From JAIPDZ01 sp034522175 (GTDB lineage Bacteria; Desulfobacterota; DSM-4660; Desulfatiglandales; Desulfatiglandaceae): 64,000 bases of DNA. The translations under genes were made by a program, and so were the position numbers. Location of the stretch: positions 4,774,001 through 4,838,000 of the forward strand of contig JAXHLQ010000001.1 of the NCBI GenBank assembly GCA_034522175.1. Direction: 5' to 3'. Below are positions 45,117 through 55,907 of the stretch, in pieces. Under the pieces are notes generated by a model. It saw nothing but the letters and a program-made list of their open reading frames with translations, did no database searches and was not told the DNA's origin. Positions within the stretch are counted from its first letter, which is position 1. Each line of letters begins with the position of its first letter.

Positions 45117-46447
45117 TAAAAGCGTATACTTCTGGATCATCCGGTTAATGAGTACGCTTGAGAATGTAGGTGGTAGAGCCTGAGTTTGAAATAGACCATA
45201 TCTCTGAATCCATAAGCTTGTCGTTTAAGGGTTTTGATTTTGTTATTGATACCTTCTATAGGGCCGCAAGAGATGGGGTGGATGTAGTAATTGAGGAGAC
45301 CGTGACTGTACTGCATGAGTGTGTTGGCGACCTTTTTAAGTTGGCTGATATTTGAGGAGGCCGCATCATTGCACCATGCATCCAAGAATGGAATAGCCTC
45401 TTCCATAGATGGCTTGTCCCAAAAGTCTCTAAGTTGCTCCTTCATCGTATGGATCGTAAATAGAGGGGCATTGACCTCAAGAAGACTCTGTAGCCGATTC
45501 TGTTTTTCTTCCGTGAGATTCTCATAGTTTTTTAAGAGGAGAAATCGGGTTCCTTTTAAGACTTGTTTGCCATCTTCATCCAGTTGGTTTTGCTGTTCTC
45601 GTCTGAGATCCTCAATGGCCCGATTCATAAGAGCAGAAATATGGCACCGATCAAACACAATAGCGACATCTGGGAGATGGTTCTCCACGGCAGAGATAAA
45701 CGCCTTGCTCATATCCATAGCAATGGCCTCAAGATGAGGCGATTCCTTTTTCAGCTTTTTTAGAAAGGGCTCGATGGCGTCTCCGCTTTTTCCTTCAACG
45801 GCATGCAGAATACGACCCGATTCCAGGTCTACAAAGATACTCATATAGGAATGACCCTTACGAATGCTGAACTCGTCGAGAGCAATGTATTTCAAATCCT
45901 TCAACGGAGGCGCTTTATATCGCCTCTTAAGGTGATCCTTATGGATGTCTTTGATCAAATCCCAGCCCACAGACAAAAGGGTCGCTGCACCCGAAATGGT
46001 CATCCAGTGAAGGAGATCCAAGGCGAAATCCGCGAAACCTTCTTGTATGTCTTGCTTTACCTTTTACAAAAGGAAGTCTGGGCCATCTCAAAGCACCGCA
46101 GTCCTCACAACGGATTCTCCAGATCCTCAAAACCAGAAAGGTCTGACGGGAACCAATTGGAATCATTCTCAAAAGTCGCTGCTTGACGCCCTTACGCCGG
46201 AGCGTTTTAAAACTCCTGCACTCCGGGCAGCGTTCCAGGGAGGATGTCAGCTTCAGCATGAAGAAAGATGCGTCCTCTCTCGTATTTTGTGGAAATGTAC
46301 TTGACTCCTCTCAAACCAAAAGCATGATAGAGCAATGAGGTGGACATGACGAATACCTCCTTTTCAGGGATACTTAGAAAGGTATCAGTCTATTCACCTC
46401 TTTTCAATTTACCGTACTCATTTGCCGGAAGAACCATACTTCTTTTA
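45117..46447 (-). mobile_element. ISL3-family insertion sequence
   Basis: Terminal inverted repeats of moderate similarity (TAAAAG, then CCGG, then AATGAGTACG inward from both ends) flank an ISL3-type transposase. I could not find a convincing target duplication, so the exact boundaries are approximate. Confidence 0.7.
45137..46347 (-). CDS. ISL3-family transposase, two frameshifts
   Basis: Starts MSTSLLYHAFGLRGVKY, the typical ISL3 start. The zinc-finger region (RCPECRSF, RCEDCG) and the DDE core (YIALDEFSIRKGHSYM, AIAMDMSKAFISAV and VFDRCHISALM) follow, ending in ISCGPIEGINNKIKTLKRQA. Frame changes near 46255 and 46030 separate three blocks. Each needs one base, so the element may be active and the breaks technical. 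Confidence 0.8.
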
Positions 46448-46479
46448 CACTCATTTCGAGCAGACAGTAGAGAAAGCCC

Positions 46480-47845
46480 ATGCGTAAACTTGTCAAAGGG
46501 GTATTGACCCTCCTGCCCATTGCAGCCGCAATTTTGGTGGTGGTCTACTTAGTGACCCATCGATCGGATCCCTCACGAAAACAGGAGCGAGAATCCATCA
46601 GGACGCTTCGCGTCATTGAAGCGCCTTCCGTGGATCTGATCCCCCGGGCCGTTGGTTACGGGGTTGCTGAACCCGAACGGGTATGGGAGGCGGTGGCAGA
46701 GGTCAAAGGAACCATCTCCTCCCTACACCCGCACTTGAAATCCGGAGAATTAATAGAGGCGAAAAGCCTGTTGATCCAAATTGATCCCACAGAATACGAA
46801 CTCACCATCGCCCGTCTAAAGGCCGGAATTGAAGAAACCCGGGCCAGGATCAAGGAGCTGAATGCGGAAGAGGCGAATCAACAAAGATTGCTTGAACTTG
46901 AGCAAAAATCAGCTGGCACTGGCTCGTAAATCGCTGGAACGGAAAAGTGGACTGGTCAAGAGCCGGGCTATTTCCGAGGACGCGGTGGACCGTGAGGAAA
47001 GAAATTTTCTTCAGCAGAAACAGACGGTTCAACAACTTGAAAATTCGCTTGATTTGATCCCTTCCAAGCGAAAGGCCTTGAATTCGGCCCTGGCCGCACA
47101 GCAGGCCGACCTGAAACAGGCCGGAATCGATTTGGCCAAGACCACCATCAAAGCGCCTTTCGATTGCCGACTGGGGGATGTGAACATGGAGGTCGGGCAG
47201 TTTGTGCGGGCCGGTCAGTTGCTTTTCAAGGCCCACGGCACCGCGGTCACCCAGATCGAAGCCCGGTTTCGGATTGAAGCGCTGCAGAATATCTTGAGTG
47301 AACAGATGCGCAGGCGGTTTCAACCCGGGTTGAGCACGGGTGCATTCAAACAACTGTTCAGTAATGTCAGAGTCCTTGTGAGCCTTAAAAGCGGCGACTG
47401 GTCCGCCCGATGGGAAGCCCGAATCGATAGACTTCGCGAGGACGTGGATCCTGAAACCCGGGAGATCAAGTTCGTGGCCGCCGTTGACCGTCCTTATGAG
47501 AAAGCCATACCCGGTGAGCGTCCGCCTCTGACCGCAGGCATGTTCTGCCGGGTGGAACTTCAAGGGCCTGTACGATCAGGAAGCGTGGTTGTTCCTCGAT
47601 CCGCCATTCACAACAGCAGTGTATTCGTTGTCGACCCGGAACAGAGGCTCCAGAAAAGACAGGTCGTGGTGGATTTTGCCCAGTCGGATTTTGTCGTCAT
47701 TCAATCGGGTTTGTCCGGCGGAGAAATGGTGGTGGTATCCGATCCCTCTCCGGCGATTATCGGGATGAAGGTCTCGCCGGTGCCGGATGATGACCTGAGA
47801 AAACACCTCCTGGCTTTGAGTCAGAAGGATACGGCAAATCAATGA
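46480..47845 (+). CDS. HlyD/AcrA-type efflux adaptor, one frameshift
   Basis: Periplasmic membrane-fusion protein of an RND pump. N-terminal TM (VLTLLPIAAAILVVVYLVTH), biotinyl-lipoyl half LKSGELIEAKSLLIQIDPTE, a helical hairpin, the second half AGIDLAKTTIKAPFDC and a beta-barrel (GVNME-type VEVGQFVRAGQLLF region). An AAAAA run near 46904-46908 lacks one base between LLELEQK and NQLALARKSLERKS. The gene overlaps the pump gene by 4 bases. Confidence 0.85.
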
Positions 47846-50800
47846 TCCGGTATTTTGCAGACCACCCCACCGCAGCCAATCTTTTGATGATCGCCTTTCT
47901 TGTGGCCGGCGCCCTGAGCACGCCGCATATCCTGCGGGAAACCCAGCCCGATTTTACGCCCACCGAGGTTGAGATTCGCATTCGCTATCCCGGGGCCACC
48001 GCTCAGGAGGTGGAAGAGGTGGTCTGCCGGCGGGTGGAAGACGCCGTTGACGGGATCAGTTTTGTGAAGGAAGTCCGCGCCGACGCCCGGGAGGGGGTGG
48101 CTTCCATCGTGGTTGAGATGGACGACGACGGTGATATCCGGACATTTTTAAGCGATATCGAAACCGAGGTGGACGCCATCGATGATTTCCCGTTGGAGGT
48201 GGAACCTCCCATCATATCGGAACTCGGCCGGACCGATCCGGTGATGTCTTTACTGGTCTCGGGTCCCATCAGTGTGCCGGATCTTAAGACTTATTGTGAA
48301 GACCTGAAGGATCGGCTGCAGGAGGCGGGGGTTTCGCTGGTTCGCATCGAGGGGTTTTCCGACCACCAGTTGCGGGTTTCCCTGTCTGATGCGGCCCTGC
48401 GTCGAATCGGCCTGAGCGCCGCCCAGGTGGCGGAGCGCATCGCCGCTCAAAGCAGGGACATGCCGCTGGGAACCATCGAAGCCCGCGAGAGGGATATCCT
48501 GCTCCGCTTTGTGGATCAGCGTCGCACGCCCGAGGCCCTGGAAAACCTGGTCATTCTGGCCGGTCCCAGAGGCGGCGAGATCCGCCTGGGGGACATGGCC
48601 GAGGTCACGGATCTGTTTGAACGCAATGAAGAAAAAATCACCAAGGACGGAAGACGAAATGCGCTCCTGAAAATCGAGAAATCAAAAACCCAGGATGCCC
48701 TTCGCGTGGCCCAGAAAGTGGAGGCGTTTGTCGATGGAGAGCGTAAGCGCCGTCCGCAGATGCAATTCATGATCACTCAAAACGAGACCCGCCTCCTTAA
48801 AGACCGCCTCGATATGCTGCTCACCAACGGTATGCAGGGGTTGCTGCTGGTATTTGCCACCATGTGGCTCTTTTTCAATGTCCGCATTTCCTTCTGGGTC
48901 ACCATGGGCCTGCCCATCTCTTTCCTGGGCGCGTTCATTCTTGTCCCCCATCTCGGGCTCAGCATCAACATGTTCACCATGGTGGGCCTGTTGATGGCCC
49001 TGGGCCTGCTGATGGATGACGCCATTGTGATCGCCGAGAATATCATGAGCCACCGTCAGCAGGGGGAATCCCCGGTTGTGGCGGCAGTGGAAGGGACCAA
49101 AGAAGTGGCTGCGGGCGTCATATCTTCCTTTATCACCACCATTTGCATTTTGGGGCCCCTGGTCTTTATCCAGGGCCAGATCGGGCGGGTCCTGCGGGTG
49201 GTTCCCATGATGCTGATCCTGGTCCTTGCGGTCAGCCTGATAGAGGCCTTCTGGATTCTTCCCGCCCACATGAATCACGCCATGCACGGCTTCGACCCCC
49301 ATAAGACCAATCGCTTCCGGCGGCGCTTCGATGCCGTCTTCGCCTGGATCCGTGAGCAATTATTGGGCCGTTCGGTGGATATCCTGCTGAAATGGCGATA
49401 CCCGTTTGTCGGAGCAATAACAGGCCTGTTCATCTTTTCTCTCGGTGTGGTGGCCTCTGGAAACATCAAATTCCAGGGGTTTCCGGAACTGGAAGGCGAC
49501 GTGGTCATGGCCCGGGTGCTGATGCCCCAGGGCACGCCCCTTTCCCGGACCGAAAGGATGGTGACGCATATTCTTGCGGCCCTTGAGCAGACCAACCAGG
49601 CGTTCAAATCCCGTCAGCCCGATGGACAAGATCTGGTCCGAAACGCCTATGTCCAGTATGATCTCAACAGGGAGGCCTTTGAAAACGGGCCCCATGTGGC
49701 CACCATCACCGTGGATCTCTTGACGGCGGAAAAACGCTCCGGCACCATTGACGCCTATCTATCCACCTGGCGCAGGGAAATCGGCGATCTTCCGGATGTC
49801 CTCACCCTCACCCTGAGCGAGCCGGGATTCGGACCCGGCGGGCGGCCCATCGAAGTGCGTCTGAGGGGAAAAGACCTGGATGAAATGAAAAGGGCCGTTA
49901 TGGACTTGAAGAACTGGTTCGGCCGGTTTGAGGGCGTGGTGAACCTGGCCGACGATCTCAGGGCCGGCAAACCCGAGCTCCGGATGCGGATGCGGGAAGG
50001 GGCCTACGGTATCGGGATCGATGCGGCCGATGTGAGCCGTCAGCTTCGGGCCGCATTCCAGGGGCTCGAGGCCGATGAGATCCAGGTGGGTCCGGAATCC
50101 TATGAGATCGAGGTGCGACTGGCGGACACGGACCGGAACAGCCTGCAGGACATCGAAGACTTCAACCTGGTACTCGCCGACGGCGGTCAGGTTCCGCTGC
50201 GGGCGGTGGTCACTTGGGAAATGGAAAAGGGGTGGGCGCGAATCGCCCGTTTCAACGGCATGCGCGCGGTGACCCTCCGCGGCGATGTGGATACCCGGCT
50301 GATCAACACCAATGAACTGATGGGCCTGTTTCGCGAAACTTATCTCAACGAATTCAACGAAACCTATCCCGATTTGAAGCTCACGATTGCCGGTTCCATC
50401 GAGGAGACCAACACCACCCGGATGTCAATGCTCAACGCCATGATAATCGGGCTTGTCGGGATTTTTATCCTGCTCAGCTTTCAATTCAGGACCTTCACCG
50501 AACCATTCATCGTGATGCTGGCCATCCCTTTTTCGCTCATCGGCGTGGTCTGGGGACACGCCCTGATGGGGGTGCCCATCAGCATGCCCAGCCTGCTGGG
50601 GTTCATTGCCCTGGGCGGGGTGGTGGTCAATGATTCCATTTTACTGGTTATTTTCTTGAAAAACGCCCGGAAAGAGGGAAAATCCCTCCATGATGCGGCC
50701 GCCCAGGCCAGCAAGGCCCGGTTCCGGGCGGTGGTGTTGACCTCAAGCACCACCATTGCCGGCCTGCTGCCCCTTTTGTTCGAAAGAAGCCTTCAGGCCC

Positions 50801-50934
50801 AGATATTGATCCCCCTGGTCATCAGCACCGCTTTCGGGTTGATGGCCAGCACCGTGCTGGTGCTGCTGGCCGTCCCGTGCATGTATCTGATCCTGGGAGA
50901 CCTCGGGATGGTGGAAAAACTGAGTATAGAATGA
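47842..50934 (+). CDS. RND-family efflux transporter
   Basis: A 1030-residue AcrB/MexB-type inner-membrane pump with 12 predicted TM helices and two large periplasmic loops. Family features: RYPGATAQEVEEVVCRRVED, the TM4 proton-relay GLLMALGLLMDDAIVIAENI (two Asp) and FIALGGVVVNDSILLVIFL. It uses the proton gradient to export hydrophobic compounds. No outer-membrane channel gene is next to it, so it may use a TolC encoded elsewhere. Substrate unknown. Confidence 0.93.
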   Translation: MIRYFADHPTAANLLMIAFLVAGALSTPHILRETQPDFTPTEVEIRIRYPGATAQEVEEVVCRRVEDAVDGISFVKEVRADAREGVASIVVEMDDDGDIRTFLSDIETEVDAIDDFPLEVEPPIISELGRTDPVMSLLVSGPISVPDLKTYCEDLKDRLQEAGVSLVRIEGFSDHQLRVSLSDAALRRIGLSAAQVAERIAAQSRDMPLGTIEARERDILLRFVDQRRTPEALENLVILAGPRGGEIRLGDMAEVTDLFERNEEKITKDGRRNALLKIEKSKTQDALRVAQKVEAFVDGERKRRPQMQFMITQNETRLLKDRLDMLLTNGMQGLLLVFATMWLFFNVRISFWVTMGLPISFLGAFILVPHLGLSINMFTMVGLLMALGLLMDDAIVIAENIMSHRQQGESPVVAAVEGTKEVAAGVISSFITTICILGPLVFIQGQIGRVLRVVPMMLILVLAVSLIEAFWILPAHMNHAMHGFDPHKTNRFRRRFDAVFAWIREQLLGRSVDILLKWRYPFVGAITGLFIFSLGVVASGNIKFQGFPELEGDVVMARVLMPQGTPLSRTERMVTHILAALEQTNQAFKSRQPDGQDLVRNAYVQYDLNREAFENGPHVATITVDLLTAEKRSGTIDAYLSTWRREIGDLPDVLTLTLSEPGFGPGGRPIEVRLRGKDLDEMKRAVMDLKNWFGRFEGVVNLADDLRAGKPELRMRMREGAYGIGIDAADVSRQLRAAFQGLEADEIQVGPESYEIEVRLADTDRNSLQDIEDFNLVLADGGQVPLRAVVTWEMEKGWARIARFNGMRAVTLRGDVDTRLINTNELMGLFRETYLNEFNETYPDLKLTIAGSIEETNTTRMSMLNAMIIGLVGIFILLSFQFRTFTEPFIVMLAIPFSLIGVVWGHALMGVPISMPSLLGFIALGGVVVNDSILLVIFLKNARKEGKSLHDAAAQASKARFRAVVLTSSTTIAGLLPLLFERSLQAQILIPLVISTAFGLMASTVLVLLAVPCMYLILGDLGMVEKLSIE

Positions 50935-50986
50935 CCAACGGATCTCGATATGATCCGCTTGCCTCGATGGTAAAGGAGAAATACCC

Positions 50987-52011
50987 ATGAGCGGTAAAAT
51001 CCCCGGAAACCTGCTGACCACTGCCATGGCGGTCATGCCTCATACCGATGTGGCGCGCGCCCTGGAAATGGCCCTGACGCTGGACGTACCTTTCTGGCCG
51101 CAGTTACCCCACTACAGCTATTACGAGGATATGTATGTACAGGCGGCGGAACATTTCCCCGGTATCGTGCTGGATATGGAAAAGCGGACGCTGCGGTTCT
51201 CCATAGACAAGTTCGGGGAAGAACTGGGAGAGACCCTTCTGCGATTTGAAGATCCGGACTATTTTGATGTGAGCGAAACCTATTCGGCCGTATATCATCG
51301 TTTTCTCGAACTGGACCTGGCGGACAGGCCGGCCATCCGAGGCCAGCTGGAAGGCCCCATCAGTTTCGGGTTCAACGTGCTGGACCAGGATGACCGCCCC
51401 ATTCTTTTTGATGATACGGTCCGGCCGTTTATGTTCGACTTTATGGCCAGGCGGGTAAACGTGCAATTGGCCCGGCTCAAAAAGCGCAACCCCAATGCAT
51501 TCATGTTTGTGGACGAACCGGGGCTCCAATTCCTTTTTCGGCCATGGCAGGGTACAGCGATGGACAGGCAAAGGGTGATCTGGATGCGTTCTTTGCACAG
51601 GTGGACCGGCCCCGGGGCATTCATCTGTGCGGCAATCCGGACTGGGATTTCCTGCTGCGACTGGACCTCGACGTTCTCTCTCTCGACGTCTATACCAACG
51701 GGGAGATTTTTTCCTCCTATGCAGGCGCAATCGGTAGATTTCTCGACCGGGGAGGCGTCATCGTCTGGGGCATGGTCCCCACAGGGGTTGAAGCCTTTGC
51801 CGAGGAGGAGATTCCCTCGCTGATACGGCGGCTGGAAGACATCTGGAAGATCCTCTGGTCCAGGGGTATCGATCGGGAACTGCTCATCGCCCGCAGCATG
51901 CTGTCCCCGGCCACCTGCTGCCTCATCAACCCGGACAAGGAAAAAACCGTCGAACGCGCTTTTGCCGCGGTGATCAGGATGGGAGAAATTCTGAGGGAAA
52001 CCCACCATTAG
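50987..52011 (+). CDS. MetE-like / UroD-superfamily methyltransferase, one frameshift
   Basis: About 341 residues of the cobalamin-independent methionine synthase/UroD fold. Conserved pieces are FWPQLPHYSYYEDMYVQAAE, EGPISFGFNVLD, the Zn-site-like IHLCGNPDWDFLL and SPATCCLINPDKEKTVERA (second Cys). A TTTTT run at 51534-51538 lacks one base between LQFLF and SAMAGYSDGQ. Such small MetE-like proteins transfer methyl groups from an unknown donor. Its 3' end is duplicated at 39276-39559. Confidence 0.75.
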
Positions 52012-52122
52012 ATATCTGACGAGTTATTTGTTTCTTATGGATGTCCCAAAACCCGCACGACGTCCCCCCCGGTCCGAATGTTTGGACAAAAGGACAAAAA
52101 AATATCGAATTTTTTATCATGA

Positions 52123-52136
52123 TTGACTTATGTCAA
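52123..52136. promoter_or_regulatory. TTGAC-N4-GTCAA palindrome, FNR/HcpR-type operator
   Basis: TTGACTTATGTCAA, a perfect inverted repeat about 93 bases before the hemerythrin start. The CRP/FNR-type NO-responsive regulators (HcpR, DNR) use sites of this shape. It could control the whole hemerythrin-hcp-HAO group. Confidence 0.65.
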
Positions 52137-52228
52137 TTTATTACCCATTCTAAAAGTCTAAAGTAAAATGAAGGAACCGACTGAGAGGCAAAACGCTGGA
52201 TACCACCAACGGAAATACGGAGACGAAA

Positions 52229-52783
52229 ATGCAAGCGACCGATGAACTCAAAAAAGAACACCACGGCATCGAACTGATGCTGGAAATCCTGAAGGCCGTA
52301 TCCACAAAACTAGAACAGGGCGAGCAGGTTCAGGAAGACCATCTTAACGGCATCATGGCGTTCTTGAGTGTTTTTGTCGACGAATGCCATCATGGCAAGG
52401 AAGAGGAGTTTCTGTTTCCGGCCCTGGAGGCTGTGGGAGTGCCCCGCGATGGTGGTCCAATAGGCGTCATGCTGAATGAGCACGAACAGGGACGAGCACT
52501 CGTTTCACGACTTAAAGACGCCTTGGCAGGCCGCAAATCGGAGGGCGCCTCGACCGGGGCCGACATTCAGGTGATCGTGGGTGAATATGTGACGTTGCTA
52601 AGCCAGCATATTGCCAAAGAGAATACAATCCTTTTTCCCATGGCGGACGGGAGGCTGGACACCAGAACGGATGCACGACTCGTGGAATCATTCGAACGCC
52701 TCGAAAGGGAACGTATCGGTCTTGGCAGGCACGATGAATTCCATGCGCTTCTTCATCGATTGCGGGATGAATACGTAAACTGA
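52229..52783 (+). CDS. Hemerythrin-like protein
   Basis: A 184-residue four-helix di-iron domain: EHHGIELMLEIL, DECHHGKEEEFLFPAL, NEHEQGRALV and QHIAKENTILFPMAD supply the His/Glu ligands. Hemerythrins bind O2 or NO and can sense or scavenge them. It lies behind a TTGAC-N4-GTCAA palindrome and ahead of hcp, which suits a role in NO or oxidative stress. Confidence 0.88.
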   Translation: MQATDELKKEHHGIELMLEILKAVSTKLEQGEQVQEDHLNGIMAFLSVFVDECHHGKEEEFLFPALEAVGVPRDGGPIGVMLNEHEQGRALVSRLKDALAGRKSEGASTGADIQVIVGEYVTLLSQHIAKENTILFPMADGRLDTRTDARLVESFERLERERIGLGRHDEFHALLHRLRDEYVN

Positions 52784-53042
52784 TCACAGGCGGGAAGCAG
52801 GGCATGATGCACCAGAATCTGATAAGCACCAACATGATCCGTTATTGTAAATAGTGAGAGGCCTGGGTTTTTATCTCTTTGATCCGGAAGGACGCCACTT
52901 TGAAATATACGAACCCCTGATGTCCGATGAAGCGTCCGGGCTGAGCCTACATGGACCGTGAAATGGCACCTTTTTCACTTCTGCTGGGCTGACGTGTAGA
53001 ACAGGGGAAAAGAAAAACACTTTAATAAAAGGAGAAAAAGCC

Positions 53043-54689
53043 ATGTTTTGTTTTCAATGTCAGGAAACGGCGAAGAATCAGGGATGCACGGTAAAGGGAA
53101 TGTGCGGGAAACCGGAGGAGACGGCGGATCTTCAGGATCTCCTCATTTACGTGTGCAAGGGAATTTCCATCTACGGTGAAAAGCTGAAGGAGACGGGAAC
53201 GGTGGACAGGGAGGCCGGCCGCTTCATCTGCAAGGCTCTTTTCACCACCATTACCAATGTGGCATGGGATGATGATGTGATCATCGACCGGATCCGGGAA
53301 GCGCTCAAGGTTCGGGATGCGGTCAAGGCAAAAGCGGGAGTTGATGCGTCCGATGCATTACCGGACTGTGCGGTCTGGACGTCGGACAGCAAAGACGACA
53401 TGATGGCCAAGGCCTTGTCCGACGAGGTCCGCATTACCGCCGATCAGGATGAGGACGCCCGGTCCCTGCGGTGGTTTCTCATCATCGGCTGCAAGGGCAT
53501 CGCAGCCTATGCGGACCATGCCGCCATTCTCGGGTATGAAAAAGACGATATCTACGGATTTTTAATGGAAGCGCTGGCATCCACCACCCGGGACCTGTCA
53601 ATGGATGAGATGGTCGACATGATCATGAAGGCGGGAGAAACCGCGGTCAACACCATGGCCCTTCTCGATGAAGCCAACACCAGCACCTACGGTCATCCGG
53701 AAATCAGTGAAGTGAACATCGGCGTGGGCAGGAACCCCGGCATCCTGATCTCGGGCCATGACCTGAAAGACATGGAAGAACTGCTCCAGCAGACCGACGG
53801 TACCGGCGTCGATGTGTATACGCATGGAGAAATGCTCCCTGCCAACTACTATCCCGCGTTCAAAAAGTTTGACCATTTTGTGGGCAACTACGGCGGATCG
53901 TGGTGGCACCAGAACAAGGATTTCGAGTCCTTCAACGGTCCTATTATTTTGACCACCAACTGCCTGATCCCCATCAAAAAGGACAACACGTATCTCGAGA
54001 GGCTGTTTACCACGGGCGTGGTCAATTATCCCGAAGCCAAACACATTGCCGACCGTTCAAACGGCGGAGCCAAGGACTTTTCGGCCGCCATTGAAATGGC
54101 CAAGAAATGTTCGCCTCCGGAGGAAATCGAATCCGGCAAGATCATGGGCGGTTTTGCCCGCAACCAGGTCCTGGCCCTGGCCGACAAGGTGATCGACGCC
54201 GTAAAATCAGGGGCCATCAAGCGCTTCGTGGTCATGGCCGGTTGCGACGGACGGCAGAAGGCCCGCAGTTACTTCACGGAGGTGGCCCAAAACCTGCCCA
54301 AGGACACGGTGATCCTTACGGCCGGGTGTGCCAAATACCGCTACAACAAGCTGGATCTGGGGGACATCGGTGGCATTCCCCGCATCCTGGATGCGGGCCA
54401 GTGCAATGACTGCTACTCCCTGGCGGTAATCGCCCTCAAACTGAAAGAAGCCTTCGGATTGGATGATATCAACGAACTCCCGGTATCCTACGACATCGCC
54501 TGGTACGAGCAGAAGGCCGTGGCCGTACTGCTGGCCCTCCTCCACCTCGGGGTTCAGGGCATGCGGCTGGGCCCCACACTGCCGGGCTTCCTGTCCCCCA
54601 ATGTGGCCAAAGTGCTGGTGGAGAAATTCAACCTCAAGCCCGTCGGCACGGTTGAGGAGGATATCGCCGCCATGATGGCTGGAAAATAG
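53043..54689 (+). CDS. hcp: Hybrid-cluster protein (hydroxylamine/NO reductase)
   Basis: A 548-residue Hcp. The N-terminal cluster ligands appear as CFQCQETAKNQGCTVKGMCG (C-X2-C-X8-C-X5-C), the spacing of class I Hcp. The hybrid cluster ligands include CLIP, GCDGR and CAKY, then DAGQCNDCYSL. Hcp reduces hydroxylamine or NO; its presence with the octaheme cytochrome suggests nitrite to hydroxylamine to ammonium. AAAAGGAG ribosome binding site. Cytoplasmic. Confidence 0.97.
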   Translation: MFCFQCQETAKNQGCTVKGMCGKPEETADLQDLLIYVCKGISIYGEKLKETGTVDREAGRFICKALFTTITNVAWDDDVIIDRIREALKVRDAVKAKAGVDASDALPDCAVWTSDSKDDMMAKALSDEVRITADQDEDARSLRWFLIIGCKGIAAYADHAAILGYEKDDIYGFLMEALASTTRDLSMDEMVDMIMKAGETAVNTMALLDEANTSTYGHPEISEVNIGVGRNPGILISGHDLKDMEELLQQTDGTGVDVYTHGEMLPANYYPAFKKFDHFVGNYGGSWWHQNKDFESFNGPIILTTNCLIPIKKDNTYLERLFTTGVVNYPEAKHIADRSNGGAKDFSAAIEMAKKCSPPEEIESGKIMGGFARNQVLALADKVIDAVKSGAIKRFVVMAGCDGRQKARSYFTEVAQNLPKDTVILTAGCAKYRYNKLDLGDIGGIPRILDAGQCNDCYSLAVIALKLKEAFGLDDINELPVSYDIAWYEQKAVAVLLALLHLGVQGMRLGPTLPGFLSPNVAKVLVEKFNLKPVGTVEEDIAAMMAGK

Positions 54690-54769
54690 CTTATTTCCGG
54701 AAAAAATCACATCGCATGGCCACCCCGTTTCTGCCCCGCGGACCGGGGGCGCCATTCAAAAGGAGATAT

Positions 54770-55111
54770 ATGATGGAAACAGTGAATTCAAAAACGGCAC
54801 CTTTGGCTGACAATCCACATGGTGTAAAGGCGAGCAAGCTTTACGATACAAAACATGCCCAGGTTATTCATATCATCCTGGAACCGGGTGAATCCCTGAA
54901 AAAACACATAACGCCTGTGGATGTGTTTTTCTACGTTCTGGAAGGAAAGGGGGTAGTGGAAATCGGCGAGGAGAAAAGAGAGGTTGAAAAAGACACGCTG
55001 GTCACCAGCCCGGCCAAGATACCCCATTGCTGGTATAATGAAAGCGGTGTGGTTCTCAGATTTCTGGTGGTGAAAGTACCGCGCCCGACCGAGTCGACAA
55101 AGGTACTGTAA
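54770..55111 (+). CDS. Cupin_2 protein
   Basis: A 113-residue single-cupin protein: SLKKHITPVDVFFYVLEGKG (metal-type His and Glu-like region) and SPAKIPHCWYNESGVVLRFL. Ribosome binding site AAGGAGA precedes the ATG. It lies between hcp and the cytochrome genes. Function unknown; small cupins often bind metals or act as sensors. Confidence 0.75.
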   Translation: MMETVNSKTAPLADNPHGVKASKLYDTKHAQVIHIILEPGESLKKHITPVDVFFYVLEGKGVVEIGEEKREVEKDTLVTSPAKIPHCWYNESGVVLRFLVVKVPRPTESTKVL

Positions 55112-55247
55112 TTTCAATATTGACTTGACGGAATCGACTTGACGGAACGAACGAAAAACGTCACGATCGGTAGAAATGGCTGTTAAATCCCACCCATTAT
55201 CGCTGGGCCAATGACCGGCCGAGCGCACCTGCAAGAGAGGAGGGGCC

Positions 55248-55886
55248 ATGAAACCACCCCGGAAAGCCTCGAAGCAAAAGCTGCGCATCCCCGTAAAAGC
55301 CGTCAAAATCACGGTTCTCATCACCCTGGGCATTCTGGTGGCGTTTCCTCTTTTCAGCATGAGCTATTACACCATGGTCCGCACCTCGACCCCTGAATTC
55401 TGCGCCACCTGCCATGAAATCAAGCCGGCTGTGCGGGCCTGGCGGGCCTCCACCCATGTGAACAACGCCGCCGGCGTCATGGTGGACTGCATGGACTGCC
55501 ACCTGCCCGCGCCTCACGACATGTACGATTTCTTTTTCGCCAAGACCTATCACGGCATCAAGGACGTGGGCGTTCATTTTCTGACCGGAGAATACGATCG
55601 AAAACGGGCAAGAGAAATGGCCTATGCCGCTTTTGACAATGACCAGTGCCTCAAATGCCACCGGAATCTGTTGTATCTTCCCAATAAACGGGGGGCCATG
55701 CTGGCCCATCGTTCCGTTCTCTACGCCCGGGACGGATATGACAAGCAGTGCGTGGACTGTCATTATGACCTGGTGCACGACGACAAGGCCGCGGTCATGT
55801 ACCGTCAGTACCGCAGATTGCCTTACCAGGCAAAGGGGCTGCGGGTGGAAAAGACCGGCATATGGCCTGATCAGGGGGAATCGTAA
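55248..55886 (+). CDS. NapC/NrfH-type tetraheme cytochrome c
   Basis: A 212-residue membrane-anchored quinol-oxidising cytochrome. One TM helix (VLITLGILVAFPLFSMSYYT) precedes four haem sites CATCH, CMDCH, CLKCH and CVDCH. It would pass electrons from the quinone pool to the octaheme cytochrome encoded 21 bases downstream, as CycX does for reverse-HAO enzymes and NrfH does for NrfA. The gene is complete. A piece of its 5' end is repeated at 58430-58527. Confidence 0.92.
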   Translation: MKPPRKASKQKLRIPVKAVKITVLITLGILVAFPLFSMSYYTMVRTSTPEFCATCHEIKPAVRAWRASTHVNNAAGVMVDCMDCHLPAPHDMYDFFFAKTYHGIKDVGVHFLTGEYDRKRAREMAYAAFDNDQCLKCHRNLLYLPNKRGAMLAHRSVLYARDGYDKQCVDCHYDLVHDDKAAVMYRQYRRLPYQAKGLRVEKTGIWPDQGES

Positions 55887-55907
55887 AAGGAAAAAGGAGG
55901 TTGTCCT

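Noticed and set aside
52063..52069. C7 run as a tract of the phase-variable type
   Set aside because: Intergenic, short and without the shared flanks.
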